Below, one piece after another: positions 54,480-63,430 of a stretch of 64,000 nt of DNA. The notes beneath the pieces are model-generated. The model made no database searches. It was not told the DNA's origin and worked only from the letters and a program-made list of their open reading frames with translations. How positions within the stretch are numbered: the stretch's first letter is position 1; each line of letters begins with the position of its first letter. The stretch comes from DASSFZ01 sp035283185 (lineage in GTDB: Bacteria; Chloroflexota; Anaerolineae; Fen-1058), in assembly GCA_035283185.1 (NCBI GenBank), contig DATEUJ010000162.1:89748-153747 (forward strand). Direction: 5' to 3'. Made by a program: the position numbers and the translations under genes.

Positions 54480-54788
54480 CTACCGACTCACCGTCGCATA
54501 CGTCTTCACTTCTCGCTTCAGACGAGGCTCCAGGGCGTCCGTGGCGACATCGAGGTCATAGTCCATCTGGAGGCCCAGCCACAGCTGAGGCGAAGTCCCA
54601 AAGTAGCGGGCCAGCCGAAGCGCGGTATCCACCGTCACGCTGCGCTTGCCCAGAACGATTTCGTTGATCCGGCGCGCAGGCACACCGATGTCTAGAGCGA
54701 GTCGGTTCTGGCTCAGGTTCATGGGTTTCAAGAACTCCTCAAGTAACACTTCTCCCGGATGAATAGGGCGCAATTTGCTCTTAGCCAT
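54480..54788 (-). CDS. higA: HigA-family antitoxin
   Basis: The 102-residue XRE-family HTH protein reads LRPIHPGEVLLEEFLKPMNL, then SQNRLALDIGVPARRINEIV, the HigA/VapI opening and recognition helix. It neutralises HigB and represses the operon. The start MAKSKLR at 54788 is chosen by family. The toxin gene ends 13 bases upstream, giving the toxin-first order typical of higBA. Confidence 0.9.
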   Translation of the reverse strand: MAKSKLRPIHPGEVLLEEFLKPMNLSQNRLALDIGVPARRINEIVLGKRSVTVDTALRLARYFGTSPQLWLGLQMDYDLDVATDALEPRLKREVKTYATVSR

Positions 54789-54801
54789 AGATACTCTCTC
54801 C

Positions 54802-55083
54802 TCAGTGATAGTCCGTGATCTCGACGTTGAACGCATCCCGGTCGCGCCATTCAAAACAGACGCGCCATTGGTCATTGATTCGGATGCTGTATTGTCCGGC
54901 CCGATCCCCAGCCAACTTCTCCAGGCGGTTCGCCGGTGGAATGCGCAAATCTTCCAGTGTGACGGCTCGATTCAGCATACGCAGCTTCCGTAGGGCAACC
55001 TGTTGAATGTCGGGCGGTAGTCGCCGCGACCGCTCTCGGCTGAAGATCTTCTCCGACTCCTTGTCCCGGAACGATTTGATCAC
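54802..55083 (-). CDS. higB: HigB-family mRNA interferase toxin
   Basis: The 93-residue RelE-fold toxin begins IKSFRDKESEKIFSRERSRR, then ALRKLRMLNRAVTLEDLR, and ends NDQWRVCFEWRDRD with ITDYH. It cuts mRNA on the ribosome. GTG 55083 is preferred over GTG 55089 because the promoter -10 lies at 55090-55095, so transcription begins at or near the GTG (leaderless). Confidence 0.9.
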   Translation of the reverse strand: MIKSFRDKESEKIFSRERSRRLPPDIQQVALRKLRMLNRAVTLEDLRIPPANRLEKLAGDRAGQYSIRINDQWRVCFEWRDRDAFNVEITDYH

Positions 55084-55089
55084 AAACAC

Positions 55090-55118
55090 ACTATATAACG
55101 TTTTGCGTTAAACGTCAA
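55090..55118 (-). promoter_or_regulatory. higBA promoter with repeated operator
   Basis: On the minus strand TTGACG (55118-55113), 17 bases, TATAGT (55095-55090). The unit TTTAACGC occurs twice, before and inside the spacer, and probably forms the HigA operator. Confidence 0.75.
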
Positions 55119-55349
55119 GCGTTAAACCCCATGTAAGCGGATCGGAATATTGATCTGCTTGCCATTTGGTGCTACACTGATGCCAGCCGATAGAACATCA
55201 AAGCCGGCACAGCACGCAATACCTGTGGAAGACCCACATCTGTGCTGTGCATCGTCCTTTCGCACAGACCCCGACTCAATTGGTGGAAAGCTAATTTACA
55301 GGTGCACGCTCGACCATTCCGTGCGTCCTCTGAAAAGGTCGGCAGGAAT
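55119..55349. other. Gap between higBA and kinase gene
   Basis: No gene recognised. Composition and gene style change here, so this may be the left edge of the block that runs to about 63.7 kb. The shared promoter element of that block is not present. Confidence 0.35.
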
Positions 55350-56579
55350 ATGCCTCTCGAAGAAGCAGGCGCGGAGAAAGCGTTCGCCGCCGAGAAAAGC
55401 ATTGCGGCAGTCCGGCTGGCGGTCATCACCCACGGCTCCCTCGTCTACCACTTCGTGATGGATCAATCCGGGACTATCCAGTGGCTGTCATACCTGCTGC
55501 TGGCCCTCGCCTGGGTGTACAGCCTCTACGTCTACCTTCTCGAACCCTATCGCCGCTACCCGATCATGCTCTCGAGTTACTTTATCTCCGTCACTGATAC
55601 GCTGTTCATGGCGGCGTGGCTGTATGCCACCGGCGGCGTCGAATCCCCATTCTACGTGGTGCTGTACGGCGCGGTCATTGCTATTGCCTTCCGCTACAGT
55701 GCTCGAGAGACGATGATCGCTGCGGTCATCTATTCGGCCAGCTATCTGGTTCTCCTCGCCGTGCTGGGTCAACTGGCTGGCCATCTCACCGAAATCACCG
55801 TGCGGGTCGGCTATGTCTTCCTGGTGGCGGCGGCCGGGGCTTTATTCGCGCGCGAGGCGCTGCAGCAGACGCAGGCCAAGCTCGAGCTGCGCGACCTGAC
55901 GCAGCGTCTCGAGCTGGAGGTCAGCGAGCGCAAGCGGGCGGAGGAGGCGCTGTTTCGCCTGAACGAGGCGCTCGAGGAGGAAGCCAAACGGAGCGCCCAT
56001 GCGATCCACGACAATGCAGGCCAGCTCCTCGCCATGGTGCATATTGCGCTGGCCGAGGCTGCCCGCGAGCTGCCCCCGCCTGCCGATCAACGTCTCCATG
56101 GAGTCAAGGAGCTGCTCGACCAGATCGAGGAGCAACTGCGGCGCCTCTCTCACGAACTCCGCCCCACGATCCTGGACGACCTGGGGCTACTGCCGGCGCT
56201 CGAATTCCTGGCCGAGGGCGTCTCGAAGCGGACAGGACTTCCCGTTACCGTGGAAGGCGCGACGGTGGGACGCCTGCCATCCTTGATTGAGACGACTCTC
56301 TATCGGATCGTTCAGCAGGCACTGACGAACGTGACGAAACACGCGCAGGCAACCCGTGCGAGTGTCCAACTCCAGCGGGAAGCTCACATGATCCACTGCT
56401 CTATTCGGGATGACGGGATCGGCTTTGATGCGCCCACTGTTTTGGGCAGGAGAGGTGAGCGGGGCCTCGGCCTGATCGGAATCCGGGAGCGGCTCAACGC
56501 CTTGGGCGGAGCGTTGCAGATCAACTCGGCCCCAGGTCGGGGAACAGAGCTCCGCATTACGGTTCCCCTGACCCAATAA
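55350..56579 (+). CDS. Sensor histidine kinase (HisKA_3 type)
   Basis: The 409-residue kinase has a short cytoplasmic start, about six membrane segments (residues 30-170), a coiled coil (about 175-215), the His box RSAHAIHDNAGQLLAMVH, and an ATPase domain (QQALTNVTKHAQATRASVQL, RDDGIGFDA, GLGLIGIRERLNALGG). Partner of the NarL-type regulator 37 bases downstream. ATG 55350 follows AGGAAT; the longer frame has no ribosome site. Confidence 0.9.
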   Translation: MPLEEAGAEKAFAAEKSIAAVRLAVITHGSLVYHFVMDQSGTIQWLSYLLLALAWVYSLYVYLLEPYRRYPIMLSSYFISVTDTLFMAAWLYATGGVESPFYVVLYGAVIAIAFRYSARETMIAAVIYSASYLVLLAVLGQLAGHLTEITVRVGYVFLVAAAGALFAREALQQTQAKLELRDLTQRLELEVSERKRAEEALFRLNEALEEEAKRSAHAIHDNAGQLLAMVHIALAEAARELPPPADQRLHGVKELLDQIEEQLRRLSHELRPTILDDLGLLPALEFLAEGVSKRTGLPVTVEGATVGRLPSLIETTLYRIVQQALTNVTKHAQATRASVQLQREAHMIHCSIRDDGIGFDAPTVLGRRGERGLGLIGIRERLNALGGALQINSAPGRGTELRITVPLTQ

Positions 56580-56616
56580 CCGTCTGTAAGATCGAATCAA
56601 CTCTCAGGTACGTCAG

Positions 56617-57249
56617 ATGCCGGTTCGGGTTCTCCTCGCCGACGACCACCCGATTGTCCGCCAGGGCTTGAAGACTCTCCTGGAGCGGGAAGGCTTTGAG
56701 CTTGTCGGGGAGGCCTCGAACGGCCATGAGGCCGTCCGACTCGCCCAGGACTTTCTTCCCCACGTCGCCGTCCTCGATCTCGCCATGCCCCTCCTGAATG
56801 GCCTCGATGCTGCCCGAGAGATCCTGCACACCGCGCCCGGGACGCAAACGATCCTTCTGACCGTGCACACTGAAGATCACTACGTCTTAGAGGCGCTTCG
56901 AGCCGGCATCCGGGGCTACGTGGTGAAGACCCAAGCGGCCACAGACTTAGTCCAGGCGATCCAGGCAGTCTCTCAAGGCGCGATCTACTTAAGCCCCAGT
57001 GTCTCTGGGACCGTCGTCCAGGCGTATCTGGCGAAGAACGACCTTCCCCCTGATCCCCTGACCACTCGGGAACGGGAGGTTCTACAGCTCATCGCCGAGG
57101 GGAAGACGACGAAGGAGGTCGCCCAGCTCCTCGGCATGAGCGTCAAGACCGCCGAGTCCCACCGGGCACGGATCATGGCGAAGCTTAACATCCACGAGAC
57201 AGCCGGTCTGGTTCGCTACGCGATCCGCCGGGGCCTGATCCAGCCCTGA
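56617..57249 (+). CDS. NarL-family response regulator
   Basis: The 210-residue protein has a receiver (VLLADDHPIVRQGL, phospho-Asp in VLDLAMPLLNG, switch Lys YVVKTQ) and a LuxR HTH (LTTREREVLQLIAEGKTTKE, VKTAESHRARIMAKL). Three genes directly downstream share an unusual promoter (57.3, 58.3 and 58.8 kb), and this regulator is the obvious candidate to control them. That link is inference. Confidence 0.92.
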   Translation: MPVRVLLADDHPIVRQGLKTLLEREGFELVGEASNGHEAVRLAQDFLPHVAVLDLAMPLLNGLDAAREILHTAPGTQTILLTVHTEDHYVLEALRAGIRGYVVKTQAATDLVQAIQAVSQGAIYLSPSVSGTVVQAYLAKNDLPPDPLTTREREVLQLIAEGKTTKEVAQLLGMSVKTAESHRARIMAKLNIHETAGLVRYAIRRGLIQP

Positions 57250-57290
57250 GCCGGGGGCGGCCGCTCAAAACCTCCTCTATCCCTTCAGGT

Positions 57291-57352
57291 ATTTTCCCCC
57301 CTTCGATTGCAGAATTCACCTGATTGCCCTCCTCTGCCCTGTAGTTTATCCT
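57291..57352 (+). promoter_or_regulatory. Shared promoter element A
   Basis: ATTTTCCCCC at 57291, TGCAGAATTCACCTGA in the middle, then TTGCCC (57324-57329), 17 bases, TATCCT (57347-57352). It precedes the exported protein at 57.45 kb. Copies B and C lie at 58271 and 58780. Confidence 0.7.
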
Positions 57353-57453
57353 ATAGTGTGGCTTCTGTCAGACAAATCTCGTCAACGACCTGAGCCGCAA
57401 TGAGCGGCATGAGTTACGCTTTGCCGAACGGCAGATTAGAGAGGAGCACAACG

Positions 57454-58074
57454 ATGAACAAGAGACTCTTCATAGCGCTTGTCCTCGCCTTGACCTTGGT
57501 CGCTCTTGCTGTGACGAGCACCTTGGCAGGGGACATAATTCGCTTCAGCGGCCGGTTCGCCGAGGCCTTCTTTTTCAGTACCGATGGGTGTATCGCCGTC
57601 TTTGTGGGTGTCTTTGCCAATGATGGCACATTCCAAGCCCCGCCAGGCCCAGGGAGCTCGTCGTCAGGAGCCAGCATCTTTATCTCCCAGTTTGACTGTA
57701 ACACGGGGGCATCTTTTGATGCTTTCGGCTTCGCCCCGTTGGCAGACCCGGATTTCCAGGTCTTCGGGCGGCTCAACTCGGCTAGATTGAATACGACAAT
57801 CCCGGTCTTCGTCCTCGACTCCTCCGTCCCCGTCGCCAACGTGGACATTGACCTGACTTGGACAGGCACCGACGGCCTCAGCCGCGGAAACTCCCACACC
57901 CACTTCAGTTCGCCTAACTGCACCATCAACAGCCGTTTCAACGGCACCTTCCGTTCTGCTGAGGCATCAGGCAGTGTATCTATTGGGGCTAGAAACTTCA
58001 CGCCAAACCCGAGCGAATTTGCCATGCTTAGCTCGACCAGGAATGGCACGGTGGAGATCGGCTGTGGGCGCTAA
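57454..58074 (+). CDS. Exported protein of unknown function
   Basis: The 206-residue secreted protein has signal peptide LFIALVLALTLVALAVTSTL, then a beta-rich domain with three cysteines (DGCIAVF, FDCNTGA, SPNCTIN) and a final Cys near the C-terminus. AGAGAGGAGCACAAC precedes ATG 57454. It lies behind promoter element A and before a clear terminator, so it is a single-gene unit. No family recognised. Confidence 0.7.
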   Translation: MNKRLFIALVLALTLVALAVTSTLAGDIIRFSGRFAEAFFFSTDGCIAVFVGVFANDGTFQAPPGPGSSSSGASIFISQFDCNTGASFDAFGFAPLADPDFQVFGRLNSARLNTTIPVFVLDSSVPVANVDIDLTWTGTDGLSRGNSHTHFSSPNCTINSRFNGTFRSAEASGSVSIGARNFTPNPSEFAMLSSTRNGTVEIGCGR

Positions 58075-58225
58075 TATAGGTTAACCCTGCTCAACGAGGC
58101 TCGTGGCGTTGTTGGGCAATGTTCAACACATGAGTTTGCGGGCGGGTCTGGAGTATTGTCCCTGCTACGTCATTTTGGTGTTGGTGGCCGACCGTAGTCG
58201 CGCCAGCCGAGCTAGTTGATCCTCC

Positions 58226-58256
58226 AAGCAGGGCCGTATCGCCCTGCTTTTGTTTG
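58226..58256 (+). terminator. Rho-independent terminator
   Basis: AAGCAGGGC pairs with GCCCTGCTT (9 bp) around a 6-base loop, followed by TTGTTTGTTT. It ends the transcript of the exported protein. Confidence 0.85.
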
Positions 58257-58270
58257 TTTCCTAATCAGGA

Positions 58271-58331
58271 ATTTTCCCCCTTCGCTTGCAGGATTTACCT
58301 GATTGCCTTTCCGCGCCTCGTAGCTTACTCT
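58271..58331 (+). promoter_or_regulatory. Shared promoter element B
   Basis: ATTTTCCCCC at 58271, TGCAGGATTTACCTGA, TTGCCT (58303-58308), 17 bases, TACTCT (58326-58331). The receiver gene starts only 11 bases after the -10. Confidence 0.7.
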
Positions 58332-58342
58332 CCAGGTGTGAG

Positions 58343-58708
58343 ATGCCAATGAACATCCTGATCGTGGACGATGATCAAGGTTTTCGACGGGTCGTGAAGC
58401 GGCTCCTGGAAGCGGAACGGGAACTCAGTGTGGTCGGGGAAGCCGGAGACGGCGAGGAGGCTGTCCGGCTCGCCCGAGAGCTTCGATCCGACGTCGTCCT
58501 CATGGACATCGCCATGCCACGCCTGGACGGCCTGGAGGCGACCCGGCGCATCAAGGCCGAGCAGTCTGATGCGAAGGTCATCATTTTGACGATTCACGGC
58601 GAGGAGGGGTACCGGCGGGCGGCCGGCGCAAGCGGCGCCGATGCCTTCCTCCTCAAGAAGACGCTTCTGACCGAGCTACTGCCCACGATTAGGGGTATTG
58701 CTCCATAG
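58343..58708 (+). CDS. Single-domain response regulator (receiver only)
   Basis: A 121-residue receiver domain: ILIVDDDQGFRRVVKRLL, phospho-Asp in LMDIAMPRLDG, and Lys in FLLKKT. There is no output domain and no sign of truncation, so it may act as a phosphate sink or by protein contact. ATG 58343 lies about 5 bases after the expected transcription start, giving almost no leader. Confidence 0.85.
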   Translation: MPMNILIVDDDQGFRRVVKRLLEAERELSVVGEAGDGEEAVRLARELRSDVVLMDIAMPRLDGLEATRRIKAEQSDAKVIILTIHGEEGYRRAAGASGADAFLLKKTLLTELLPTIRGIAP

Positions 58709-58779
58709 TTTTCACGTTCCCATTTGGTGTGCCAGTGGCAGGGATTAGGCTGCCGAAGGTTGCCTCTCCTCCTTCGGGG

Positions 58780-58841
58780 ATTTTCCCCCCGTCGAGTGCA
58801 GGATTCACCTGATTGCCCTCCCTCGCCTTGTAGCCTACCCT
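58780..58841 (+). promoter_or_regulatory. Shared promoter element C
   Basis: ATTTTCCCCC at 58780, TGCAGGATTCACCTGA, TTGCCC (58813-58818), 17 bases, TACCCT (58836-58841). Precedes the LVIVD-repeat gene. Confidence 0.7.
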
Positions 58842-58914
58842 AGTGGAAGTAGTCTCCCGCACCACAGCTTATCCTTTTGAGAACCGAGATATCACTACTA
58901 CAGGGGAGGTTCGA

Positions 58915-60387
58915 ATGTTCAGCCTTGTTCGATCAAAACTAACTTGGCTACCAACCATCGCCGTGCTGCTAGTGCTTTTCCTAGTCGCGGCAACTTCACT
59001 CGCCACACCCATGGCCTTCGGGCAGGAAGTGGAGCCTGAGGACATACTCAACTCACGCATCCCCACCCAAGCTCAGGGTGGGCAGGCGGGGAGCCCTAGT
59101 GAGGGGGTAGCTCAGGGCATGGAGATTATCGGCCATAATGACCTTGGGGGGCGCGGGTTCAACGCCGACGTGTGGGTCCACGAGCACGCTGGTGGCCAGA
59201 TCGTGGCCTACGTCGGGCAGTGGGGCTTTGGCGACTCGACCCACTCTGACCGCTGCCCCTCTCCACCAAAGTCGGGAGTCCGGGTCCTCGACGTGACTGA
59301 CCCCACGAACCCGGAGGTCATTGCCACTCTGCAGAACCCGCCCCAGACGACTGCCGAGGACGTCGAGGTGGTGCGCTACAGCAGGGGTCCATTTCGGGGT
59401 CGGGATATCGCGCTGGTGGGGATCCAGGCCTGCTTCAGGCTGAACCCTGACACCAGGCGCGGTCTGCAGCTCTTCGACGTGACCAACCCGGCGAACCCGG
59501 TCGAGGTGGGGTTCCTGGACACGGGTGTCTTTGCCAGAGGCGTGCACGAGTTCACGACGGTGGTGCGCCGCGATGGAATCTTCGCCATCCTTGCCGTCCC
59601 CTTCTCGCAGATCCGTGACGCGGCGGGCCGTGGCGACGTTCGTATCGCCGACATCACGAATCCTGCGACTCCGGTAGAGATCGCCGATTTCCACTTCGTG
59701 CGGGATGCGGGGTTGCCAGGCAGCCTCGAGGGCTTCGGGTGCTTCCCGTTCAACTTCGCCCACGGCGCGAACGTCAACGAGGCCGGCGATATGGCCTTCG
59801 TCTCCAGCTTCGATCTCGGCACGGTGATCCTCGACATTAGCGACCCGGCCAACCCGACGTTCGTGGGGAAGACGCCCTACCCGGCCAACGTCGAGGGCGA
59901 CGCCCATTCGGCCGACCTCTCGGTGGACGAGGGGTTCCTGTTCCAAGCCGACGAGGTCATCCCACCCAACAGCAACTGCCAGGCACCGGACCGTCACACC
60001 GAGAAGAGCTGGGGATACGTGCGGGTGTTCAATATCTCCGACCCCGCTAGTCCGGTCCAGGTGGCGGCCTATCGGACCCCGAACTCGATGAGCCCCAACC
60101 GCATGCGGAAGGGCGATTATTCGGCCCATAACCCGCTGGTGGTCGGTAACAAACTATGGACGTCCTGGTACTCTGACGGCGTCCGAGTGTCCGACATTTC
60201 CGACCCGACGAACCCAGTCGAGATCGCTTTTGTAGTCCCGCCGGCTTTCAAGGACCCCCTGCACGTCCTAGGATTTGTGCCTGAGGTCTGGGGCATCGTG
60301 GTGGACGCGCGAGGCTGCGGCTTCGCGAGCGACATGAACGGCGGGCTGTTTGTGGTCAGGGAGGTTGGGAACACAACGTGCAGATAA
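58915..60387 (+). CDS. Exported LVIVD-repeat beta-propeller protein
   Basis: The 490-residue secreted protein has signal peptide WLPTIAVLLVLFLVAATSLA, then repeated LVIVD-type blades (VRVLDVTDPTNPEVIATL, LQLFDVTNPANPVEVGFL, VRIADITNPATPVEIADF, VILDISDPANPTFVG, VRVFNISDPASPVQVAAY). Such propellers are surface or secreted binding proteins. GGGGAGG precedes ATG 58915. Expressed from promoter element C. The next gene is also a secreted propeller. Confidence 0.85.
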   Translation: MFSLVRSKLTWLPTIAVLLVLFLVAATSLATPMAFGQEVEPEDILNSRIPTQAQGGQAGSPSEGVAQGMEIIGHNDLGGRGFNADVWVHEHAGGQIVAYVGQWGFGDSTHSDRCPSPPKSGVRVLDVTDPTNPEVIATLQNPPQTTAEDVEVVRYSRGPFRGRDIALVGIQACFRLNPDTRRGLQLFDVTNPANPVEVGFLDTGVFARGVHEFTTVVRRDGIFAILAVPFSQIRDAAGRGDVRIADITNPATPVEIADFHFVRDAGLPGSLEGFGCFPFNFAHGANVNEAGDMAFVSSFDLGTVILDISDPANPTFVGKTPYPANVEGDAHSADLSVDEGFLFQADEVIPPNSNCQAPDRHTEKSWGYVRVFNISDPASPVQVAAYRTPNSMSPNRMRKGDYSAHNPLVVGNKLWTSWYSDGVRVSDISDPTNPVEIAFVVPPAFKDPLHVLGFVPEVWGIVVDARGCGFASDMNGGLFVVREVGNTTCR

Positions 60388-60523
60388 GTGAGTTCCCGGC
60401 GGTCGGGCACGAAGCCCGGCTCCCACACCTCGACCTCACACGCGGGATTTAGCGCATCGCCGAGGCCAGCGCTGATCGCTGCCTAGGCGCTTGATTCACA
60501 ATCACAAGCCAAGGGGGAAAACC

Positions 60524-62311
60524 ATGCGATACAGAACGACTGATCGAAAGGCGAGAATCATGCTCGTCAGTGTATTGCTGCTCGCGCTGATCGCGGGCCC
60601 GGCGATCCCGGCGGCTGCGACCCACGGCCGCGACACCGAGGTCACCGTGGGGAGCAACGACCGCGTGTTCTCGCAGAACAAGCAGAACGAGCCGGCAATC
60701 GCGGTCGATGCCAACCACCCGAACGTACTGGCCGCCGGCGCGAACGACAACATTGACCTTGAGGCGTGCAACGCCGACAACCCGAAGAGCTGTCCGTTCA
60801 CGGCCGGCGTCGGGGTCAGTGGCGTACAGTTCTCATTCGACGGGGGCCACCGTTGGATCCAGCCAACCTACACCGGCTGGACGGCGAGGCACTGCGTCGG
60901 AGCGCCCGGCTTCACCTGTACGCCGACGTTCGGGCCGATCGGCACGCTGCCGTGGTACTTCGAGGAGGGGCTCGTGGCGGACGGCGATCCTGCGCTCGCC
61001 TTCGGGCCTAGGCCCGGCCCCGACGGCTTCTCGTGGGCGAACGGTTCGCGCCTCTACTATGCGACCCTGACTTCGAACTTCAGCGCTGACAGAAAGGACC
61101 AGGAGTTCAGAGGCTTCGAGGCGATTGCCGTTTCGCGAACCGACGACGTCGTCGCCGCAGCAGCCGGGGACAAGAACGCCTGGATGCGGCCGGTCATCGC
61201 GAGCACTAGGCAGAGCCAGACGACCTTCGCGGACAAGGAGCAGATCTGGGCGGATAACGCGGCGTCCAGCCCGCACTTCGGCAACGTCTACGTCTGCTTC
61301 GCCCAATTCCGCGGCGCGGCGTTCGCCTCGGCGCCGCTGATCGTGGCCCGCTCGACCGACGGCGGCGACACCTGGGGGCAGCGGCAGGTGACCTCGGCGA
61401 GCAACGTCGCCCCGAGGCACTGGGGCCAGTCGGGCTGCACGATCCGGACCGACAGCCTCGGCGTCGTCTACGTGTTCTACGAGGAGTTTCAGGATCCGAA
61501 TGTATTCCTGCCTCCGCGCGGCACGCACTTCATGGTGAAGTCGTTCGACGGTGGCAATAGCTGGGCGCAGCCGCAGCCGATCTTCCAGGTCACCGACACG
61601 TGCCGCTTCGTCGATCCGATCGTCGGCCGCTGCATGATGGACGGGATCGCGGGTGCCCGCAGCGACCTCGCCGCGGCGCCGAGTGTCGACATCGCGAACG
61701 GCGCTCCGGCGGGGGCCGACGCCACGAACCTGATCGTGGACGTGTGGGCCGACGGTCGGGACGGGCAGAACAGCGAAGATGTCATGTTGAGCCTCTCGAC
61801 GGATGGCGGCGCGACGTGGTCCGCGCCGGCGCGCATCTCGAGCGCCCCGGACCGCGGCTACTACGCGGCCCCGGCCATCTCGCCGGACGGAGCCCACATA
61901 TATGTCGTCTACAATGCGTTCACGACGCCGTTCCGCAGTAACACGTCTGATCCGCGCAGCCTGGTGGGAGTCGTCAAGCACGCCCAGATCGTGGGCGGGA
62001 CGCCGGGGCCGTGGACCGAGATCCACCGCGGCGTTCCGGGCGACCCGCGCGGCTCAAGCCAGAATAACCTGCTCGCGGAGTTCCTCGGCGACTACGTCTA
62101 CGCGATCGCCACGCGGGACTACGTGGCGGCCGTGTGGAACGACGCGCGGAACGCTTCCGTCTGCCCTGCGATCAACGCCTACCGCCAGATGCTCCACGAC
62201 GGCACGGCGACGAGCAGCTCGACGGATCCAGCAAGACCAGCGCCTAACGTCGACTGCCCGAGGACCTTCGGCAACACCGACATCTTCGGGGGCTCGTGGG
62301 CACACCCTTAA
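60524..62311 (+). CDS. Exported sialidase-like (BNR) beta-propeller protein
   Basis: The 595-residue secreted protein has signal peptide MLVSVLLLALIAGPAIPAAA, then sialidase-type propeller features: NEPAIAVDANHPNVLAAGAN, Asp-boxes such as SFDGGHRW, STDGGDTWG, SFDGGNSWAQ and STDGGATW, and GDYVYAIATRDYVAAVWNDA near the end. The catalytic residues of true sialidases are not evident, so it may only bind. AAGGGGGAAAACC precedes ATG 60524. A broken paralog tail follows at once. Confidence 0.82.
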   Translation: MRYRTTDRKARIMLVSVLLLALIAGPAIPAAATHGRDTEVTVGSNDRVFSQNKQNEPAIAVDANHPNVLAAGANDNIDLEACNADNPKSCPFTAGVGVSGVQFSFDGGHRWIQPTYTGWTARHCVGAPGFTCTPTFGPIGTLPWYFEEGLVADGDPALAFGPRPGPDGFSWANGSRLYYATLTSNFSADRKDQEFRGFEAIAVSRTDDVVAAAAGDKNAWMRPVIASTRQSQTTFADKEQIWADNAASSPHFGNVYVCFAQFRGAAFASAPLIVARSTDGGDTWGQRQVTSASNVAPRHWGQSGCTIRTDSLGVVYVFYEEFQDPNVFLPPRGTHFMVKSFDGGNSWAQPQPIFQVTDTCRFVDPIVGRCMMDGIAGARSDLAAAPSVDIANGAPAGADATNLIVDVWADGRDGQNSEDVMLSLSTDGGATWSAPARISSAPDRGYYAAPAISPDGAHIYVVYNAFTTPFRSNTSDPRSLVGVVKHAQIVGGTPGPWTEIHRGVPGDPRGSSQNNLLAEFLGDYVYAIATRDYVAAVWNDARNASVCPAINAYRQMLHDGTATSSSTDPARPAPNVDCPRTFGNTDIFGGSWAHP

Positions 62312-62324
62312 GCATGCTCGACTC

Positions 62325-62535
62325 CACGGCGATTACCTGTGGGTGGATGCCAACGGCGGGTTCATCTTCGGCGTTTGGGCCGACAACGGGGATGTCGCGT
62401 CAGGGGATGACATTCGAGAGCCAACCCAGGATGGCTTCGATGTCCACCAATGTCGGACCAACGCCGGTGCCCGGACACCTGCCCCACCGCTGGTGGACTG
62501 AACCAGAACATCTACGGCTTCGGCAGGAGTTTGCC
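62325..62535 (+). pseudogene. Sialidase-like protein, 3-prime remnant, frameshifted
   Basis: The first frame reads GDYLWVDANGGFIFGVWADN and DIREPTQDGFDVHQCRTNAG; a shift then gives DTCPTAGGLNQNIYGFGRSL. This is the C-terminal end of a second propeller like the gene just upstream. The 5-prime part is absent and one shift is present. Confidence 0.65.
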
Positions 62536-62666
62536 GTCATGCCCATCATGGTCCCGCACGCGTGTGACAACGGGCGCGGGCGAAGTGCATAAGGCGGAGA
62601 AAGGAGAAGCGTTTATGAGCCGAAAGACCTGACCTGCTCTCACACCGCTTAACTGACAACCGTTAA

Positions 62667-62687
62667 TGCGATTCGTTATGAATCGCA
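62667..62687. other. Short perfect hairpin
   Basis: TGCGATTC pairs with GAATCGCA around GTTAT, 26 bases before the next start codon. No T-run follows. Function unclear. Confidence 0.35.
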
Positions 62688-62712
62688 CCCTATTCATTCT
62701 GGGAGGTTTAAC

Positions 62713-63305
62713 ATGAAATATCCAGCTCTAGGAATGAGCAGGCGAGAGTTTCTCACTAAGGCTGGAGTCGGATCACTAGCCTTGGCATCTCTTCCAGCTC
62801 TTGGCAACACTCTGGCTACACCCGCTTCGGTGGTGGGTCAACGACGTTCCGCTTCGTCTCCAATAGCAATGCACTCACGATTGAGGGAGTGGCGCACCGA
62901 ATGCTCATGAATGGGACGGGGATGGTCACCCCGTTGCAAGTCGTGGCTGCCGGGAGTTTCGTGCACATTAACAACGCGGCTGCACTGCCTACTCCGAAGC
63001 CGATCCTGGGTTCTGGAACGTGGAAGGCGAAGAGGCTTCTGGCCTTCGAGTTGATCGGGACGTATGGATCGCTCGCTGCCGGCGAGGTCGAAATGAAGAT
63101 TCACCTCGTTCGGGATTTCCCATCGTCCGCTGTGATCCCAGCAACGCTTAGGATGGTCTGCAACCTCGCACCGGCAGGTCTCTTCACGGGTGAGGAGGAA
63201 GGGTTCACACTCACCATTCCGGGCGCGCCATTTGGACCGTTCCAACCGACAACGCCGCCGAGTGGGCTTACCATCTTCGCCGCGAGCGTCGAGCAAAGGG
63301 ATTGA
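62713..63305 (+). pseudogene. Tat-exported protein, frameshifted
   Basis: The start MSRREFLTKAGVGSLALASL is a twin-arginine signal. Near 62823-62850 the frame must drop one base to continue STTFRFVSNSNALTIEGVA and then FVHINNAAALPTPKP to a stop at 63305. The combined product is about 197 residues, a small secreted protein. TCTGGGAGG precedes the ATG. Broken by one indel, or a sequence error. Confidence 0.7.
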
Positions 63306-63310
63306 GAGCT

Positions 63311-63430
63311 ATAGAGATCGACGTCATCCGCATCGCTGGCGGCAAGGTTCTGGAACGCTGGGGCGAGTTTGACCAGTTGGGCCTGATACAGCAACTCGGC
63401 GTGATCCCGCCGCCGGGGCAGGGCGGATAA
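63311..63430 (+). pseudogene. SnoaL-like ester cyclase, 3-prime fragment
   Basis: The 39 codons IEIDVIRIAGGKVLERWGEF then DQLGLIQQLGVIPPPGQGG are the usual C-terminus of ester cyclase (SnoaL-like) proteins. No start or 5-prime part is present; it joins directly to the end of the Tat gene. Confidence 0.65.
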
